Assembly (NCBI RefSeq): GCF_009687865.1
Contig: NZ_BLAE01000031.1
Span: 66,860 to 130,859, forward strand
Direction: 5' to 3'
Source: Acrocarpospora macrocephala
Lineage (GTDB): Bacteria; Actinomycetota; Actinomycetes; Streptosporangiales; Streptosporangiaceae
DNA: 64,000 nucleotides
Shown here piece by piece: positions 8,821 through 17,008 of the stretch. Numbering within the stretch: the stretch's first letter is position 1; each line of letters starts with the position of its first letter. The position numbers and the translations under genes are program-made. The notes beneath the pieces were generated by a model. That model was not told the origin of the DNA. It was given only the letters and a program-made list of their open reading frames with translations, and did no database searches.

Positions 8821-8825
8821 CGCTC

Positions 8826-8931
8826 CTACGACTTGGTGGGGGGCTTGGAACACCTGACGGAATGCCGCTGCTGCTCCGGATACGGTCGGATTCCGTTTCG
8901 TGGGCGTGAGCCGTACAGCTACGACTTGGTG
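8826..8931. repeat. 13-bp direct repeat duplicating the 3' end of the dasA-like gene
   Basis: CTACGACTTGGTG occurs at 8919-8931, where on the minus strand it is the last codons and stop of the binding protein, and again at 8826-8838, 93 bp further along the operon. It may be the trace of a small duplication in the intercistronic gap. Confidence 0.5.
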
Positions 8932-10187
8932 TTGAGGATGTCCGTGATGACCTGGGACGCCGCGGCGGATTCGGTCGCGGGGTCGCCGCCGGTGAGGACC
9001 TTGGTCAGGTATTCCTTGATGACGTTCTTCGCCTCGACCGCGGCCCAGTTGGGGGAGTTCGGGGTGGCGTGCCCGTTGGTCGCGCCGATGGCCATCGCCG
9101 CCGCGCCCTCGCTGCCGCTCAGCACGCCGGCGAAGGACGCCTTGTTCGGGACGTACGACATCTCCTTGGCCATGTCGAGCTGGAACTTCTCACCCGCCAG
9201 GGCCTTGACGACCTCGTACGCGGCGTCGGGATTCTTGGACGCCTCCGGGATGATCAGGTCGGATCCGCCGGTGAACACCGCGCCCGGCTTGTCGGCCGTC
9301 TTCCCCGGAATCGGGAAGAATCCCAGCTTCCCGGCCAGCTCCGGATTGGCCTTCTCGATCGCGGTCGCTCCGCCGGGGGAGGAGATCAGCTGCGCCACGT
9401 CGCCCTTCGCGAACACGTCGGCCTGCGGCGGCTTGGCCTCGTCGGAGTCGCGCGGCCCTTCGCCCAGCGCCTGCAGCTTCTGGTAGAACCCGATCCCGGC
9501 GATCGCCTGCGGCGTGTCCAGGGCGCCCTTCCACTGGTCGCCCTCCCGGACCGCCAGGTCGCCGCCCTCGTCCCAGATGAACCCGGCGAGGGTGTACCAG
9601 TTCTGGCCTGGTAAGTAGATGCCCTGCGTACCGCCCTTGTTGAGCTTGGTCGTGACCTCGATCCATTCGTCCCGCGTCTTCGGTGCCGCCGTGATCCCGG
9701 CCTTCTCGAACAGGTTCTTGTTGTAGATCACGACCCGGTTCGCCGCGTACCACGGGATCCCGAACTGCCGCCCGTCGATCTTGCCCGGCTCGGCGAGCCC
9801 GGGAATCCAGTCGGTGCCCCCCAACTCGGCGACCTTGTCGGTGAGGTCCTTGACGCCGCCGCTCGCCGCGTACTCAGCCACCTGGGTGTTCCCGACCTCG
9901 ATCACGTCGGGCGCGTCGTTGCTGGCCAGCGCGCTGGTGACCTTCTGCCCGATGCCGTCCCACTCCTGGATCTGGATGTCCAGCGTGGTCCCCTGGTGGC
10001 TCGCCTCGAAGTCGGACTTGAACCGGCTGATGACCCCGTCGGTGAAGCTGTCCCGCATGACCCAGACGGTCAGTTTGACCGGCCCCGCGTCAGCGCTGGG
10101 AGTGGTGGATTCTGGCGTGGATCCGCACGCGGTCAGGCCGGCGGCGAGCGCCAGCACCGCCGAGGCGGTAAGGAAGCGGGACCTCAT
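8919..10187 (-). CDS. dasA: ABC sugar-binding lipoprotein, DasA-like
   Basis: 422 residues with a lipoprotein signal ending in LTAC (Cys21), so it is anchored outside the membrane. The mature part is a family-1 solute-binding protein: KLTVWVMRDSF, IQEWDGIGQKVTSALASNDA and PDVIEVGNTQ, wording close to DasA proteins that bind N,N'-diacetylchitobiose. It is the first gene of the minus-strand operon, starting at ATG 10187 with GGGAG upstream. Its promoter region contains a dre-like site shared with the divergent GntR gene. A chitobiose ligand is inferred from the family and the adjacent GH20 enzyme. Confidence 0.8.
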   Translation of the reverse strand: MRSRFLTASAVLALAAGLTACGSTPESTTPSADAGPVKLTVWVMRDSFTDGVISRFKSDFEASHQGTTLDIQIQEWDGIGQKVTSALASNDAPDVIEVGNTQVAEYAASGGVKDLTDKVAELGGTDWIPGLAEPGKIDGRQFGIPWYAANRVVIYNKNLFEKAGITAAPKTRDEWIEVTTKLNKGGTQGIYLPGQNWYTLAGFIWDEGGDLAVREGDQWKGALDTPQAIAGIGFYQKLQALGEGPRDSDEAKPPQADVFAKGDVAQLISSPGGATAIEKANPELAGKLGFFPIPGKTADKPGAVFTGGSDLIIPEASKNPDAAYEVVKALAGEKFQLDMAKEMSYVPNKASFAGVLSGSEGAAAMAIGATNGHATPNSPNWAAVEAKNVIKEYLTKVLTGGDPATESAAASQVITDILNTKS

Positions 10188-10238
10188 TGGTACTCCCAGT
10201 GGTCAGATATTGGTAAGCAATCTGCCTGCTTCGAGTAG

Positions 10239-10254
10239 AGTGGTCTTAACCAGT
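10239..10254. promoter_or_regulatory. dre-like operator, AGTGGTCTTAACCAGT
   Basis: Fourteen of 16 positions agree with the Streptomyces DasR-responsive element A(C/G)TGGTCTAGACCA(C/G)T as I know it. It is 52 bp upstream of the dasA-like start and 60 bp upstream of the GntR start. A second partial site, ACTGGTCATAAGCTGGT (10294-10310), sits next to the regulator's start. Confidence 0.6.
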
Positions 10255-10313
10255 TGTCCCGTCAAGGCCTGTTATCAAGCGTTAATCTGGCCAACTGGTC
10301 ATAAGCTGGTAAG

Positions 10314-11057
10314 GTGCAGGTTGTGACTCTGAACATGCGGGCCGGGCTGAAGCGCGACCGAGTGCGCGACTTCCTGCTCGACTTCATCGCCGACAAGAAG
10401 CCGGGCGAGGCCATCCCCTCCGAACGCGACCTGTGCAAGGAACTCGGCGTCTCCCGCCCCACCCTCCGCGCCGCCATCGACGACCTGGTCCGCTCCGGCC
10501 AACTCGTCCGAGAACACGGCCGAGGCACCTTCACCGGCCCCCACCGCGTCACCCAGGCCCTCGCCGCCACCCCCAGCGGCTCGTTCTACGCCCCACCCGC
10601 CGAGGGCCACTGGGCCAGCCGCATCCTCGAATTCGGCTCCGCCCCCGCCGGCCCCCAACTCGCCAGCCGCCTCCAACTCGCCCCCGCCGCCCCCGTCCTC
10701 CGAGTCGTACGCCTCCGCCTGGTCGACGACGAACCCATGGCCATCGAACGCCTCCACCTCCCCCACGCACTGGTCGACGGCCTGGTTCCCTCAGACATGG
10801 AATCCGGCTCGTTCTATCGCTTTCTCCGCGAACGTTTCAGCGTGGACGTGCGCAGCGCCATACAGACCATCGAGGCAACAGTCACCGACGAGACAGAGGC
10901 AGAACTGCTCCACGTGCCGGAACATTTCCCGGCATTGATGGTGGAGCGCACCACCAGAGACGTGAACGGCCGGATCGTCGAGTTCACCCGCTCCATCTAC
11001 CGAGGCGACCGCTACCGAGTCACCTCAGAACTAAACTTCGACGCCGATTCCGGCTGA
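10314..11057 (+). CDS. GntR/HutC-family repressor, DasR-like
   Basis: About 247 residues from GTG 10314; ATG 10335 is an equally plausible start because the conserved region begins at MRAGLKRDRVRDF. The N-terminal winged HTH reads GEAIPSERDLCKELGVSRPTLRAAID with wing GRGTF. The C-terminal UTRA effector domain ends in VEFTRSIYRGDRYRV. HutC-family regulators such as DasR sense phosphorylated amino sugars. Its divergent position and the dre-like site suggest that it represses the transporter and glycosidase operon and possibly itself. Whether it is the global DasR or a local paralogue cannot be decided here. Confidence 0.8.
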   Translation: MQVVTLNMRAGLKRDRVRDFLLDFIADKKPGEAIPSERDLCKELGVSRPTLRAAIDDLVRSGQLVREHGRGTFTGPHRVTQALAATPSGSFYAPPAEGHWASRILEFGSAPAGPQLASRLQLAPAAPVLRVVRLRLVDDEPMAIERLHLPHALVDGLVPSDMESGSFYRFLRERFSVDVRSAIQTIEATVTDETEAELLHVPEHFPALMVERTTRDVNGRIVEFTRSIYRGDRYRVTSELNFDADSG

Positions 11058-11201
11058 TCCCGCCCAGGCCGCATGGTCACGGTACGCAGGTCGTCCAGCG
11101 TGGCCGGACCGGTTCTTCTTGTTCCCGCGAAATGGACGTACTATCGCCGGTTCCCGGACATTATGGGTCTGATGCATGGACCTGGATTCCCGGAGGGGTG
11201 G

Positions 11202-11657
11202 ATGGCGCGTCGCGTGTGGCCGACCAAGTCGATTGCCCTGGTCATCGTATTTGTGCTGTCCGGATGTGGGGATAACGCCCCTCCGGAGCCGACCGCGGCC
11301 GAAGCCGGCGAGGTGCTCAAGAGCCATATCGACCAGACGTTGAAGCATGCATTCGCCGAGAACATAAAGATCACGGACCCCGGCGGAAAGGACATCCCCT
11401 GCGGTAATGGAAAGTACCGGCGTACCTACGCCGCCGAAGCCGACGCCGGAGCTGGTTCAGGTGATTCTGAGATAATCACCGTCGCACTTATCGGCGCACT
11501 GCGCTCTGTGGCCGATTATGACCTCGTCGGCCCCCTCAGCCAGTTGACCCAAGAAGAGGCTGTGAGTGCGAAATATCATACGAGACTCGTTCTTTCCTCT
11601 CCTGCCAAAGGCAGGATGGTGGCACGAGGTGAGACAGAGTGCTTGTCATTGAGTTGA
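11202..11657 (+). CDS. Small putative lipoprotein of unknown function
   Basis: 151 residues. A basic N-terminus and hydrophobic stretch end in a lipobox (VLSGC, Cys about 22), followed by a Pro/Glu/Ala linker, so it is probably membrane-anchored outside the cell. Two further Cys (IPCGNGKY and the C-terminal TECLSLS) could form a disulfide. ATG 11202 is chosen because CGGAGGGG precedes it; the frame is open further upstream. The ending is 11 bp from the convergent stop of the large gene. I do not recognise the family. Confidence 0.65.
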   Translation: MARRVWPTKSIALVIVFVLSGCGDNAPPEPTAAEAGEVLKSHIDQTLKHAFAENIKITDPGGKDIPCGNGKYRRTYAAEADAGAGSGDSEIITVALIGALRSVADYDLVGPLSQLTQEEAVSAKYHTRLVLSSPAKGRMVARGETECLSLS

Positions 11658-11668
11658 CGAGGGTAAAG

Positions 11669-13738
11669 TTAGTCGAATGGTGATGGGTTTTGCTTCAATG
11701 CGCGACCTCGGCTTCCGTCGATGACTACCTTAAGCCACTCGTGAGCCTCGCCCAGCTCCTTCTTTTCTGTTCCGCCGGACCCATTGGCGATCAGCCAATC
11801 ATTGAAGTTCTTCAGGGCGTTCTTGTCTTTGGCTATCTTGTCGAATGACAGCAGGTTTCCGTTGTCATCAGTGATGGGCGGATGGGAGAAGCGTGCATCG
11901 GTCAACGGAACCTTGGCCTTGAAGCCGTGTTCCATGAGCATGTTCGCCATCCAGCCGTCCATGGCCAGAGCAGCGGCATCTGACTTCGCGGTCAGTGCGT
12001 CCATTCGGGTCTCGTCGATCTCTAGCACGGACTCCAGGCCGGGAGGTGCAAGAGTGGAGAGACCAAGCCATAGGATCTGACCTCCCATGCCAGGCACAGC
12101 AAGGCCCCCCACACCAAGAGCCAGTCCAGCCGCGAACATTTGCGCCTTGATTCGCTGCTGGTCGATGGCATCCAGCTTCCCCTGGACCTCACGCTCGGCT
12201 GCGAACTGCAGGCCCGCGACATACCCCATCGCCCTCATCGTGCGTTCGAGATACCCGACTCCGTTGCCGCCGTCCTTTGCGGCGGCCGTGTTGATGAGTC
12301 TGTCGGCGAGGACCCCCATGCCTTCTTCGAAGGGTTTGATGTTGCCCGGAGAGTTCGCGAAGGTCTTGACGAATTCATACGTGTCTTTCGGGCTTAGGCG
12401 AAATACTGGGTCCAGTCCGGGGATGATGGTTTTGGCGTCCTCGAACGCGCTGGGCTGGGTGCGGTTGGCATCACCGAGGTTCGCTCCTTCGACTATCTCG
12501 GTGGCGTACGAACCGGCGAGTTCGGCGAGGCGTATGCGGGTCGGTTCGGCGATCTTCAGTGACGGAAGTGTCGTCATCAGTTGGAAGGCATTCCGGACAG
12601 CCTCCGTGGAGTGCGCCCCGTCCTTCTCGTCGTAGGCGCCTGATGCGGCGGCCAGCATCCGGCCGAAGGCGTCGGCGCGTGAATTCTCCTTCTCCTGCAA
12701 GTCCGCCTGCCAGGAGAAGGTGGAAGAGACTTTCACCCTCTCGTTCAGTCGGTGAAGCGACGCAGCCAGGGATCCGTACTCCTTGGTCGCAGTAGAGATC
12801 GCCGTTCTCGCGGCTTCGGGATTGTTGCCCAGGGCGTAGAGATATCCGGCCAGGCTCGTGCCGTTCACCGTGCTCTCGCCGCTCAGCGCATGTCGGCTCA
12901 CCACGGTCGAAAGCCAGGCCGCGGGAAAGTCGCCGGTTCGGAGCAGGTCGCCCAAAGCCTGATTACCGTGCTCCGGGTCGTATGCTCCGGCATTGTCCTT
13001 GAGTTCCGCGAAGTCTGCCGCGATGGCGCTACTTTTCGGTGGCTGGAAGAGCGTGGATGCGTGTCCAGGGTCCCGGCCGGTCACCATCTCATACCGGGTT
13101 TCGGCGAAGCCCGGCACCTGCGCTCCGAAGCTGACCGCGGTACCGAAAGCCCGGCTGACCAGGTCGATCGTGTCGTCAGGATCTTTCATGCCCGCCCGGA
13201 GCTTGGCGGGGATCCCAAGCGTGCCTTCGGCTCCGAGCGTGGCGAAGAAGGAGGCGCTGAAATCCGCGTCATTCCAGTGTGCGCCCAACTCGGCCGCCAT
13301 TTCGGCGAGCACGTCATCGTTGGTTTTGCCGCCGGGCCATCCCCAGTCGATCGCCTGGATGCCGGCGAAGCGTTCCGCCAGCGCCTTCCCCTGCCGCCGC
13401 GCCTCCGCCTGGGACAACATCGTTTTTTCGTCCAGCGGCACCAGACCGCTCAGCAGGCCCGGCGCCCACGACCGGATATTAGCCGAGGCCTGAATCGCCT
13501 GATTGCGTCTGCGGAGCTGCGGTAATTCGGTTTCGAGCCAGTCCAGAATTTGCCCGACCGGCTGCAGGCCCAGACTCGACAGGTCGGCGCTGGTCAGCAG
13601 GCGGCGGATCGCTTCCATCTCTTCTTTGATGACATCGCGGCCACTTGTGAGAGAGGCGATGAACGTGCTCATCAGACCTGGATCGATGCCACTGAAATCC
13701 GGTGACAACGGCCCCGTTCCAGGGGGTCCCTGCTCCAT
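11669..13738 (-). CDS. Large hypothetical protein, possibly type VII secretion-associated
   Basis: 689 residues, Ala-rich and mostly helical, with no signal peptide. It begins MEQGPPGTGPLSPDFSGIDP and has one apparent hydrophobic hairpin near residues 545-580 (FAAGLALGVGGLAVPGMGGQ onwards). No toxin or nuclease motif was recognised. A divergent WXG100-like gene starts 130 bp away, and helical N-termini followed by a long body recall large actinobacterial proteins encoded with small WXG partners. It may be a type VII substrate or scaffold. SD GGAGAGAG precedes ATG 13738. Function unknown; the secretion link is inference. Confidence 0.6.
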   Translation of the reverse strand: MEQGPPGTGPLSPDFSGIDPGLMSTFIASLTSGRDVIKEEMEAIRRLLTSADLSSLGLQPVGQILDWLETELPQLRRRNQAIQASANIRSWAPGLLSGLVPLDEKTMLSQAEARRQGKALAERFAGIQAIDWGWPGGKTNDDVLAEMAAELGAHWNDADFSASFFATLGAEGTLGIPAKLRAGMKDPDDTIDLVSRAFGTAVSFGAQVPGFAETRYEMVTGRDPGHASTLFQPPKSSAIAADFAELKDNAGAYDPEHGNQALGDLLRTGDFPAAWLSTVVSRHALSGESTVNGTSLAGYLYALGNNPEAARTAISTATKEYGSLAASLHRLNERVKVSSTFSWQADLQEKENSRADAFGRMLAAASGAYDEKDGAHSTEAVRNAFQLMTTLPSLKIAEPTRIRLAELAGSYATEIVEGANLGDANRTQPSAFEDAKTIIPGLDPVFRLSPKDTYEFVKTFANSPGNIKPFEEGMGVLADRLINTAAAKDGGNGVGYLERTMRAMGYVAGLQFAAEREVQGKLDAIDQQRIKAQMFAAGLALGVGGLAVPGMGGQILWLGLSTLAPPGLESVLEIDETRMDALTAKSDAAALAMDGWMANMLMEHGFKAKVPLTDARFSHPPITDDNGNLLSFDKIAKDKNALKNFNDWLIANGSGGTEKKELGEAHEWLKVVIDGSRGRALKQNPSPFD

Positions 13739-13868
13739 GATCTCTCTCCACCCTGTAGCCGCCCCGCTTCACTCTAATATTCGTACGACAGATTGGTCTG
13801 GTGTACCTGCATAAACGATGGCAGATCCCATAACGTGGAAGTAATCGCGACGTTTAGCGAAGGGGCAT

Positions 13869-14174
13869 ATGAGCCACTCCGCGGACCACATGGTCCCCAA
13901 CCCCCGGCACCAGCTCATGGAACGGACTTTGGCGGAGCTCAGAACACGGGTCGAGGCCCTGGAGGCGGCGCTCGATTCGCCGCACCGCCAGTTCACCGGC
14001 CAGCCCGTGTGGGTCGGCCCCGTGGCCCGACGGTTCGCCGAGGACTTGAGCGCGCGCCGCGCACGGTTACGGCAGGCGGCCCACGCAATGATCGCCGATC
14101 TCGAAGGGGAACTGCGGGCCGTGCCAACGAAGGTGCCTTCCACCAAGATTCCCCCGTCCCGCGGGGGCTGGTGA
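13869..14174 (+). CDS. WXG100-like small helical protein
   Basis: 101 residues. A first helix (TLAELRTRVEALEAALD) is followed by a VWVGP turn and a second helix (VARRFAEDLSARRARLRQAA), the helix-turn-helix hairpin of ESAT-6/WXG100 proteins with W-x-G in the turn. These are small type VII secretion substrates or chaperones, usually dimeric. The SD GAAGGGG immediately precedes ATG 13869. It is divergent from the 689-residue gene, with which it may form a pair. No ESX ATPase or membrane component is in the window. Confidence 0.7.
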   Translation: MSHSADHMVPNPRHQLMERTLAELRTRVEALEAALDSPHRQFTGQPVWVGPVARRFAEDLSARRARLRQAAHAMIADLEGELRAVPTKVPSTKIPPSRGGW

Positions 14175-14397
14175 ATCCACGCGTGTGAGAACACGCGACG
14201 GGGTGCTTGGGCGCGCGTGGTCGCCTGCGTGGCGCGTCTGGTGGTGTTCAAGTGAGAGTTCGTTATGGACATTAACCATGATCTTGGAAGATAATTCGGG
14301 GAACTGTTGCTCGCGAGCCTTAGTCACCGTGGCTTCGCAACCCCATCGCTCCGTCGATGCCCGGTGACCTTACTCCGGGTGACAGAAGGGTTTCTCC

Positions 14398-15951
14398 ATG
14401 AAGCGAACCCCCCGGCTGCTGACTCTGGCAGTCTCGTTACTCCTGGCGGCCTTGGGCGTGCTCGTCGCGCAGACGTCGGCGTACGCGGCCAATCTGCTGG
14501 CGAATCCCGGATTCGAAACCGGTGCGCTGTCGCCGTGGTCCTGTACCGGCGGGCTCGGGTCCGTCGTCAGCACGCCGGTGCGCAGCGGTACGAGGGCGCT
14601 CTCGGGCGCGGCCAACGCGTCGGACAACGCCAAGTGCTCGCAGACGGTGAGTGTGCGGCCGAGTACCGCGTACACGGTGTCCGCCTGGGTGCGTGGGAAC
14701 TACGTCTACCTGGGCGTCAACGGTGGATCGGCGACGTGGACCTCGTCGGCGGCCTATCAGCAGCTCACCCTCTCCTTCACCACGGCGGCCGGTCAGACCA
14801 CCGCCGTGGTCTACGTGCACGGCTGGTACGGCCAGGGCACCTACTACGCCGACGACATCAACTTCGACGGACCCGGCGGCACGGCGTCCCCCTCTCCGAG
14901 CCCGAGTCCGTCCCCGAGCCCTTCCCCGAGTCCGAGTCCGTCTCCGAGCCCGAGTCCGTCTCCGAGTCCGTCTCCGTCGCCCTCCCCGACGGGAAACACG
15001 TGCGCGGTGAAGTCCAAGCCGGCCGGCAAGGTCCTGCAGGGCTACTGGGAGAACTGGGACGGCGCGTCCAACGGGGTGCACCCGCCGCTCGGCTGGATTC
15101 CGATCACGGACGCTCGCATCAAGGCGCACGGCTACAACGTCATCAACGCCGCGTTCCCGGTCATCCTCTCTGACGGCACCGCTCTCTGGCAGGACGGCAT
15201 GGACGCCACCGTCAAGGTCGCCACCCCGGCCGAGATGTGCGCGGCCAAGGCGGCGGGCGCGACCATCCTGATGTCCATCGGCGGCGCGACCGCGGGCATC
15301 GACCTCAACTCCAGCACGGTGGCCGACCGCTTCATCGCCACCATCGTGCCGATCCTCAGGACGTACAACTTCGACGGCATCGACATCGACATCGAGACCG
15401 GTCTGACCGGCAGCGGCAACATCAACCAGCTGTCGGCGTCGCAAGCCAACCTCATCCGCATCATCGACGGCGTGCTCGCCCAGATGCCGTCCAACTTCGG
15501 CCTGACCATGGCCCCCGAGACCGCGTACGTCACCGGCGGCAGCGTCGTCTACGGCTCCATCTGGGGCGCCTACCTGCCGATCATCAAGAAGTACGCCGAC
15601 AACGGCCGCCTCTGGTGGCTGAACATGCAGTACTACAACGGCTCGATGTACGGCTGCTCCGGCGACTCCTACTCAGCCGGCACAGTTCAGGGCTTCACCG
15701 CCCAGACCACCTGCCTGAACAACGGCCTCGTCATCCAGGGCACCACGATCCGGGTGCCGTACGACAAGCAGGTGCCAGGACTGCCCGCCCAGTCCGGCGC
15801 CGGCGGCGGCTACATGACGCCCTCGCTGGTCTCCCAGAGCTGGAACGCCTTCAATGGCAGCCTCAAGGGCCTGATGACCTGGTCGATCAACTGGGACGGC
15901 TCGCGGAACTGGACCTTCGGCGACAACGTCAAGGCACTTCAGGGCCGCTGA
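14398..15951 (+). CDS. Secreted chitinase, CBM plus GH18
   Basis: 517 residues. The signal peptide ends near residue 31 (SAYA|ANLL). Residues about 32-158 form a beta-sandwich carbohydrate-binding module (NLLANPGFETGALSPW). A linker of 17 Ser-Pro repeats spans 164-197. The GH18 barrel carries MSIGGA and the catalytic FDGIDIDIE with acid Glu333; MTWSINWD is the last barrel strand. It should cleave chitin to chitobiose outside the cell, the presumed substrate of the DasABC-like importer 4-8 kb away. SD AGAAGG precedes the ATG. Regulation by a DasR-type repressor is expected, but no good dre site is seen upstream. Confidence 0.93.
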   Translation: MKRTPRLLTLAVSLLLAALGVLVAQTSAYAANLLANPGFETGALSPWSCTGGLGSVVSTPVRSGTRALSGAANASDNAKCSQTVSVRPSTAYTVSAWVRGNYVYLGVNGGSATWTSSAAYQQLTLSFTTAAGQTTAVVYVHGWYGQGTYYADDINFDGPGGTASPSPSPSPSPSPSPSPSPSPSPSPSPSPSPSPSPTGNTCAVKSKPAGKVLQGYWENWDGASNGVHPPLGWIPITDARIKAHGYNVINAAFPVILSDGTALWQDGMDATVKVATPAEMCAAKAAGATILMSIGGATAGIDLNSSTVADRFIATIVPILRTYNFDGIDIDIETGLTGSGNINQLSASQANLIRIIDGVLAQMPSNFGLTMAPETAYVTGGSVVYGSIWGAYLPIIKKYADNGRLWWLNMQYYNGSMYGCSGDSYSAGTVQGFTAQTTCLNNGLVIQGTTIRVPYDKQVPGLPAQSGAGGGYMTPSLVSQSWNAFNGSLKGLMTWSINWDGSRNWTFGDNVKALQGR

Positions 15952-15958
15952 CGGTAAC

Positions 15959-15989
15959 CCGGGCAGCGGATCGAAGCACCGCTGCCCGG
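15959..15989 (+). terminator. Hairpin terminator after the chitinase
   Basis: Perfect 11-bp stem (CCGGGCAGCGG at 15959-15969, complement at 15979-15989) with a 9-nt loop, eight bases after the stop codon. No T-run follows. Confidence 0.75.
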
Positions 15990-16114
15990 TGTCCCGTTCC
16001 ACTCGTGAAGCGTTCATGGATCTTCCCAGTTCGATGTCACACAATTACCCCAAGACTTGACACAAGTCGTCCTGAGCGTCAGTTTCCGGGTGGTCGCATC
16101 CCAGGGGTCGGGAC

Positions 16115-16996
16115 GTGCACATGGACAGGACGGTGGAAAGACCCGGGAACGAGGTCGCGATGACCTCCTCGGAGTTGACGGTGCTCAATCTGCTCGGATC
16201 AGGGCTGAGCACGGCACGGATCGCGGCGTCGCTCGGCGTCACGACCTGCGCGGTGGAGGCGTGCAAGCGCGGCATCTACCGCAAACTCGGCGTGGTGAGC
16301 CAGGCGCACGCGGTGGCGAGGGCCATCTCGCTGGGGTTCTTCGACCATCATCGGCCGCTGCCGGACAACGGCCGTACCCGGCCTGAGGTGGTGGTCGTGC
16401 ACGCGCGGCCGGGGGCGTGCCGGGACCGCGTGGCCGAGACGCTCCTCGCCTGCGGGCAGTCGTTCGCGGTGCTGCGGGATTCCACCGGCGCGCACTGGTT
16501 GCAGTGGCGGCGGGGCACGCTGGCGGCGGTGCTGATCGACCCGGATCCGGGTGACTGGCAGCTGCCGGCCCGGCTGGGGGCGCCCACGCTGGTGGTCTGC
16601 TCGGTGCCGCCCGATCTGGCGGCCGTGGGGGAGGCGGTCCGGCACGGCGCCCGCGCGCTGGTCTGGCGGGAGGACGTGCCCGAGGACCTGTGCGGGATGT
16701 TGTCGCTCATGTGCCGGGGCTACTTCACGATGACCGCGCTCTGCCTGGACGCGTTCACGGCGGGGATCGCCGCGCATCCGCCCGAGCTGACCGCCCGGGA
16801 GCGGGACGTGCTGGATTCGATCGCGCTCGGGCACACCATCGGGCAGACCGCGCGACGGCTCGGCATTACCGCCAAGACGGTCGAGAGCGTACAGGCCCGG
16901 CTGTTTCTCCGGCTGGGGGCGCGGACCAGGTCGGAGGCCCTGATCATCTCGCATCGGCTCGGGCTGGTGGACCGGTCACGGGCGGCGGGCCCGTGA
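16115..16996 (+). CDS. Transcriptional regulator with two LuxR-type HTH domains
   Basis: About 293 residues. A first LuxR/GerE-type HTH lies at about 16-70 (LTVLNLLGSGLSTARIAASL, ending in YRKLGV). A middle alpha/beta region (about 90-205: VVVVHARPG, AAVLIDPD, TLVVCSVP, GARALVWRED) resembles a degenerate receiver fold. A second, canonical HTH is at about 223-285 (ELTARERDVLDSIALGHTIG, TAKTVESVQARLFLRLGART). Two DNA-binding domains flanking one sensor-like core is unusual. No phospho-acceptor pattern is convincing. Start is GTG 16115 or ATG 16121. It converges on the peroxidase gene with a 12-bp gap. Confidence 0.75.
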   Translation: MHMDRTVERPGNEVAMTSSELTVLNLLGSGLSTARIAASLGVTTCAVEACKRGIYRKLGVVSQAHAVARAISLGFFDHHRPLPDNGRTRPEVVVVHARPGACRDRVAETLLACGQSFAVLRDSTGAHWLQWRRGTLAAVLIDPDPGDWQLPARLGAPTLVVCSVPPDLAAVGEAVRHGARALVWREDVPEDLCGMLSLMCRGYFTMTALCLDAFTAGIAAHPPELTARERDVLDSIALGHTIGQTARRLGITAKTVESVQARLFLRLGARTRSEALIISHRLGLVDRSRAAGP

Positions 16997-17008
16997 CCGG
17001 TCCTCAGG

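Noticed and set aside
14250..14290. Possible dre site upstream of the chitinase (ATGG...CCAT)
   Set aside because: Too many mismatches to the DasR element; only the outer bases are symmetric.
14887..14990. Short repeats of TCC/AGT-CCG
   Set aside because: Encode the (Ser-Pro)17 linker of the chitinase; not a CRISPR or regulatory array.
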